Source of the DNA: Mucilaginibacter segetis
Lineage (GTDB): Bacteria; Bacteroidota; Bacteroidia; Sphingobacteriales; Sphingobacteriaceae
Reading direction: 5' to 3'
Length of the DNA: 64,000 nt
Assembly (NCBI RefSeq): GCF_016522075.1
Contig: NZ_JAEHFW010000003.1
Span: 620,001-684,000 of the forward strand
How positions within the stretch are numbered: position 1 is the stretch's first letter; each line of letters begins with the position of its first letter. This document shows positions 61,248 to 64,000 of this stretch, in pieces. The notes under the pieces are model-generated. The model did no database searches, was not told where the DNA came from, and saw nothing but the letters and a program-made list of their open reading frames with translations. Both the position numbers and the translations under genes were made by a program.

Positions 61248-63221
61248 TTATTTTTTCCAGGTGTTGTTCTTGCGGTCAACATCCGGTAATTGCATATCAG
61301 GATCAATAACAATACTGGTTATGGCTGATGTTGACGGATATTTAAACGTCCAGGTGCCGCCACCACGCTGCCATATATTTACCGGCATATGTAAAGTTTC
61401 GGATTTACCATTGGCTTGTGTAACCACCATATCAACAGGCATTGCCATCTTATCTTTATTTATTAAAGTGATAAGTGCGCCATTCTCCGGTTTATCCTTT
61501 ATATATTTAACTGATGAAACACCCTGATCAAGGCTCCATGTGGTGAAAAACCAGGGTTTAAAGAACCAGTTAAGGTCTTCGCCCGTTGCATCATTCATGG
61601 CACGGAAAAAATCATAAGGCTGCGGGTGTTTAAACGCCCAGTGCTTAATATATTCGTTAAAAGCATAATCAAAACGGTCATGCCCTAATACCACATTACG
61701 CAGCATATTTAAACCTAAGGCCGTTTTATTGTAATACATGCCATAATCGCGCAAACCCATGGCTTCCGGCGGGGTCATCAGCGGATCGGTCATCCGTTGC
61801 ATAGCACGTGCAAGGCGCGGAGCGGTTCTGGCGGTACTATCATAATACTCTCCGTGGTTGAACATTTCTGTTGAGTATTCATTAATAAAAGTATTGAAAC
61901 CTTCATCCATCCACATAAATTTACGCTCGTTGGAGCCAACTATCATCGGGAACCAGTTATGGCCGATCTCGTGGGTGATATCTCCCCATAAACCACGGGT
62001 TTTTAAATTGCTTAAGCAAAATATAATTCCGGGGTACTCCATGCCCAATGCAACGCCTGATACGTTAACAGCAGAATTCCATGGATATTCAAAATATTTT
62101 TTAGAATATATTTCTATACTATTTTTTAAATATTCGGTTGAGCGTCCCCATGCATCGTTACCGGCACTTTCAATAGGGTAGGCCGACATGGAAATGCACT
62201 TACGGCCTGATGGAAGGTTCACCTTTGCGCCATCCCAGATAAACGCGGTAGAGGCGGCCCATGATACATCACGGCTGTTTTCCATTTTAAAGTGCCACGT
62301 AAGGTCGCCTTTAAACGGATGTGTAGCAGGTAAGCCAACTTCTTCGGGTTTTATAATGCTTACCGTTTTGTCGCTTTTATGCGCTTCTTCAAAACGTTTT
62401 TGCTGTTCTTTTGAAAGCACATCCGAGCTGTTCTGCAAGTCGCCTGAGCCAACTACCGTCATATTAGCAGGAGCGGTGATATAGTAATCAAAATTACCAT
62501 AATCGCAGTAAAACTCACCTAAGCCCATATAAGGCAATGTGTTCCATCCTTCCACGTCGTCATAAACACACATGCGGGGGTACCATTGCGCAATTTCGTA
62601 GACTATACCTTGTTTGAATTTTTTGCGGCCCATGCGGTCGGCACCATAAAAGGGAATGGAGAAATCATAGTTTACTTTTACCTGTATCTTATCACCATCA
62701 CCATCCATAGGTGTTTTTAAACGTACCTGCATGCGCGCATCGGTAATAACTGGTATTACAGTATAGGTTTGTTTTTTATAGGTAACCGTTACCGAACCAA
62801 TGTGGTAACCGCCACGACTAAAGCCACGTACATCAAAACGATCGCCGCTTATAGGCGTAGTCGCCGCTCCGCGTGAGTCTGGTTTAAAAAGATTCTGATC
62901 TAATTGCAGCCATAAATAATCCAATTTATCAGGACTATTGTTAGTATAGCTGATTGTTACATCGCCCGTAATAGTAGTATCCTGGCTTAGTTCATTAAGT
63001 TTGGCGTGTATTTCATAGTCGGCACGGTTTTGCCAGTATTTAGGACCCGGTTGTCCGCTTGCTGAACGTAGGTCTGAGCCGGTGGTAGGCCAGTTAATCG
63101 GGCCAAAAAGTTCCTGATGATCGTATTGTATAGAGTCAGGAGTTGTTTGAGCTTGTATATTTGCAGCAGATAGCAGCAAACAAAAAGCGCCAAACAACGT
63201 GTTTAATTTAGTAACTCGCAT
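61248..63221 (-). CDS. Exported M1 family metallopeptidase, second paralogue
   Basis: A 657-residue gluzincin with signal peptide MRVTKLNTLFGAFCLLLSAA. The zinc motif HEIGHNWFPMIVGSNERKF is followed by the ligand Glu in WMDEGFNTF, and the substrate motif is ALGMEYPGI. It aligns by eye throughout with the protein at 10283-12274, sharing GPKYWQNRADYE, IAQWYPRMCVYDD and AFKHPQPYDFFRAM segments. ATG 63221 is preferred over one at 63248 that would precede the signal with polar residues. Substrates unknown. Confidence 0.9.
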   Translation of the reverse strand: MRVTKLNTLFGAFCLLLSAANIQAQTTPDSIQYDHQELFGPINWPTTGSDLRSASGQPGPKYWQNRADYEIHAKLNELSQDTTITGDVTISYTNNSPDKLDYLWLQLDQNLFKPDSRGAATTPISGDRFDVRGFSRGGYHIGSVTVTYKKQTYTVIPVITDARMQVRLKTPMDGDGDKIQVKVNYDFSIPFYGADRMGRKKFKQGIVYEIAQWYPRMCVYDDVEGWNTLPYMGLGEFYCDYGNFDYYITAPANMTVVGSGDLQNSSDVLSKEQQKRFEEAHKSDKTVSIIKPEEVGLPATHPFKGDLTWHFKMENSRDVSWAASTAFIWDGAKVNLPSGRKCISMSAYPIESAGNDAWGRSTEYLKNSIEIYSKKYFEYPWNSAVNVSGVALGMEYPGIIFCLSNLKTRGLWGDITHEIGHNWFPMIVGSNERKFMWMDEGFNTFINEYSTEMFNHGEYYDSTARTAPRLARAMQRMTDPLMTPPEAMGLRDYGMYYNKTALGLNMLRNVVLGHDRFDYAFNEYIKHWAFKHPQPYDFFRAMNDATGEDLNWFFKPWFFTTWSLDQGVSSVKYIKDKPENGALITLINKDKMAMPVDMVVTQANGKSETLHMPVNIWQRGGGTWTFKYPSTSAITSIVIDPDMQLPDVDRKNNTWKK

Positions 63222-63357
63222 AGCATTTAATTGATTTTTTGCGGGCAATTTAAAAAAATAATAAGTATCGCTTTATAATTGCCGGGCTTTGCAGAGGATT
63301 TATCCCATAATCACCATAGTATTGTTACATTCCTGTTTACCTAACAGCTAATTTTAT

Positions 63358-64000
63358 ATGAATCAACTCGCTAATTCAACCTCTCCATATTTATTACAAC
63401 ATGCCAATAATCCGGTAAATTGGTTTCCCTGGGGAACTGAGGCACTGGAGAAGGCTAAAAAAGAAAATAAACTGATATTGGTAAGCATAGGCTACTCTGC
63501 CTGCCATTGGTGCCACGTAATGGAACACGAGAGCTTTGAGGACGAAGCAGTAGCTGCTGTAATGAACAAGTATTTTGTGTGTATAAAAGTTGACCGCGAG
63601 GAACGCCCGGATGTTGACCAGATATATATGAGTGCCGTACAATTAATGAGCGGGAGAGGAGGCTGGCCGCTTAATTGCATTTGCCTGCCCGATCAGCGGC
63701 CTATTTATGGCGGTACGTATTTCAGAAAAAATGATTGGACATCGTTACTTTTTAATTTAGCTGACTTTTACAAACAAAAACCGGAAGAAGCAGAGGAATA
63801 CGCTGTGCGCTTAACTGATGGTATACAGCAATACGAATCGGTACCCTTTATTAAAGAGCAGGCTGAATATTCAAAAGCCGGGCTGGAAGTAATATTAAAT
63901 ACCTGGCGAGGATATATTGACAATGTGGAAGGAGGTTTTGGGGGGGCACCAAAATTTCCGATGCCGGTTAACTGGCAGTTTTTAATGCGCTACGCTCATT
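63358..64000 (+). CDS. Thioredoxin-like DUF255 (YyaL/SSP411-type) protein, 3' truncated
   Basis: The first 214 codons of a gene running off the window. The N-terminal thioredoxin-like DUF255 domain is clear: [61 protein letters not shown], then [12 protein letters not shown]. The full family members run to about 650-700 residues with an (alpha/alpha)6 barrel behind. The CHWC motif could support redox or metal binding; function is not established. Starts at an ATG in the gap after the divergent M1 peptidase. Confidence 0.92.
   Translation, partial: MNQLANSTSPYLLQHANNPVNWFPWGTEALEKAKKENKLILVSIGYSACHWCHVMEHESFEDEAVAAVMNKYFVCIKVDREERPDVDQIYMSAVQLMSGRGGWPLNCICLPDQRPIYGGTYFRKNDWTSLLFNLADFYKQKPEEAEEYAVRLTDGIQQYESVPFIKEQAEYSKAGLEVILNTWRGYIDNVEGGFGGAPKFPMPVNWQFLMRYAH

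Noticed and set aside
1..64000. tRNA, rRNA and known riboswitch scan by eye
   Set aside because: No cloverleaf with a TTCGA-type T loop and paired acceptor ends, no rRNA segments and no recognisable riboswitch core were found in the gaps; a covariance-model search would be decisive.

Overview
This is a chromosomal segment from a member of the Bacteroidota, most likely family Sphingobacteriaceae (Mucilaginibacter- or Pedobacter-like). That placement is inferred from gene content: a Bacteroidota-style his operon with fused hisIE and hisB, a LuxC-type acyl-CoA reductase beside a 2[4Fe-4S] ferredoxin, an M56/BlaI pair, an MG2/plug-type outer-membrane protein and IscX. Sequences of the Bacteroidota sigma-factor type (TAnnTTTG at -7) before several genes agree with it. 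Base composition looks moderate, about 40% GC by eye. No rRNA, tRNA, CRISPR array, transposase or integrase was found. The first gene (dipeptide epimerase) and the last (thioredoxin-like DUF255 protein) are cut by the window edges.

Layout. 0-10 kb: dipeptide epimerase, an AT-rich orphan phage tail-spike-like beta-helix gene with a small partner, M20 dipeptidase, YbjQ-type protein, alpha/beta hydrolase, then a forward run of DUF2520 protein, 2Fe-2S ferredoxin, IscX, KdsC-like phosphatase and Maf. 10-22 kb: mostly reverse-strand genes comprising an M1 metallopeptidase, Ppx/GppA phosphatase, an ABC-2 exporter pair, dnaJ and grpE, an FtsE-like ATPase, acyl-CoA reductase with divergent ferredoxin, an SH3/NlpC-P60 hydrolase and a WD40 protein. 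22-30.7 kb: a complete reverse-strand histidine operon, hisG-hisD-(lipoprotein)-hisC-hisB-hisH-hisA-hisF-(GNAT)-hisIE. It is preceded by a 20-codon leader peptide with seven His codons, a good promoter match and an RNA fold overlapping the His codons. 30.7-39 kb: membrane glycosyltransferase-like protein, heptose-bisphosphate phosphatase and glutamate synthase gltB-gltD. 39-44.8 kb: a very large TraB/GumN-type exported protein lying between gltD and a decayed 95-bp copy of the gltD 3' end, then an M56 (BlaR1-like) peptidase and BlaI repressor with a TACA-AA-TGTA operator. 44.8-53.9 kb: YdeI-type protein, SpoU methyltransferase, galactokinase, YciI protein, aldo/keto reductase, DUF1761 protein, MG2/plug protein, CYTH protein and small hypotheticals. 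53.9-58.7 kb: a tandem array of nine tiny exported peptides or lipoproteins, then a divergent TPR receptor-like protein with a histidine-kinase H-box but no ATPase domain, a small unknown protein and an XRE regulator. 58.8-64 kb: UvrD/PcrA helicase, a second M1 metallopeptidase and the DUF255 protein.

The most unusual region is 53.95-57.8 kb. All nine small genes end in a version of K-K-D-V-G-T-A-D, although some carry lipoprotein signals and others ordinary signal peptides. Four of them are near-identical 269-bp tandem copies containing four or five 9-residue repeats. A possible secreted-peptide/TPR-sensor system is proposed as a hypothesis only. The His-rich leader before hisG and the gltD remnant are the other two notable observations.
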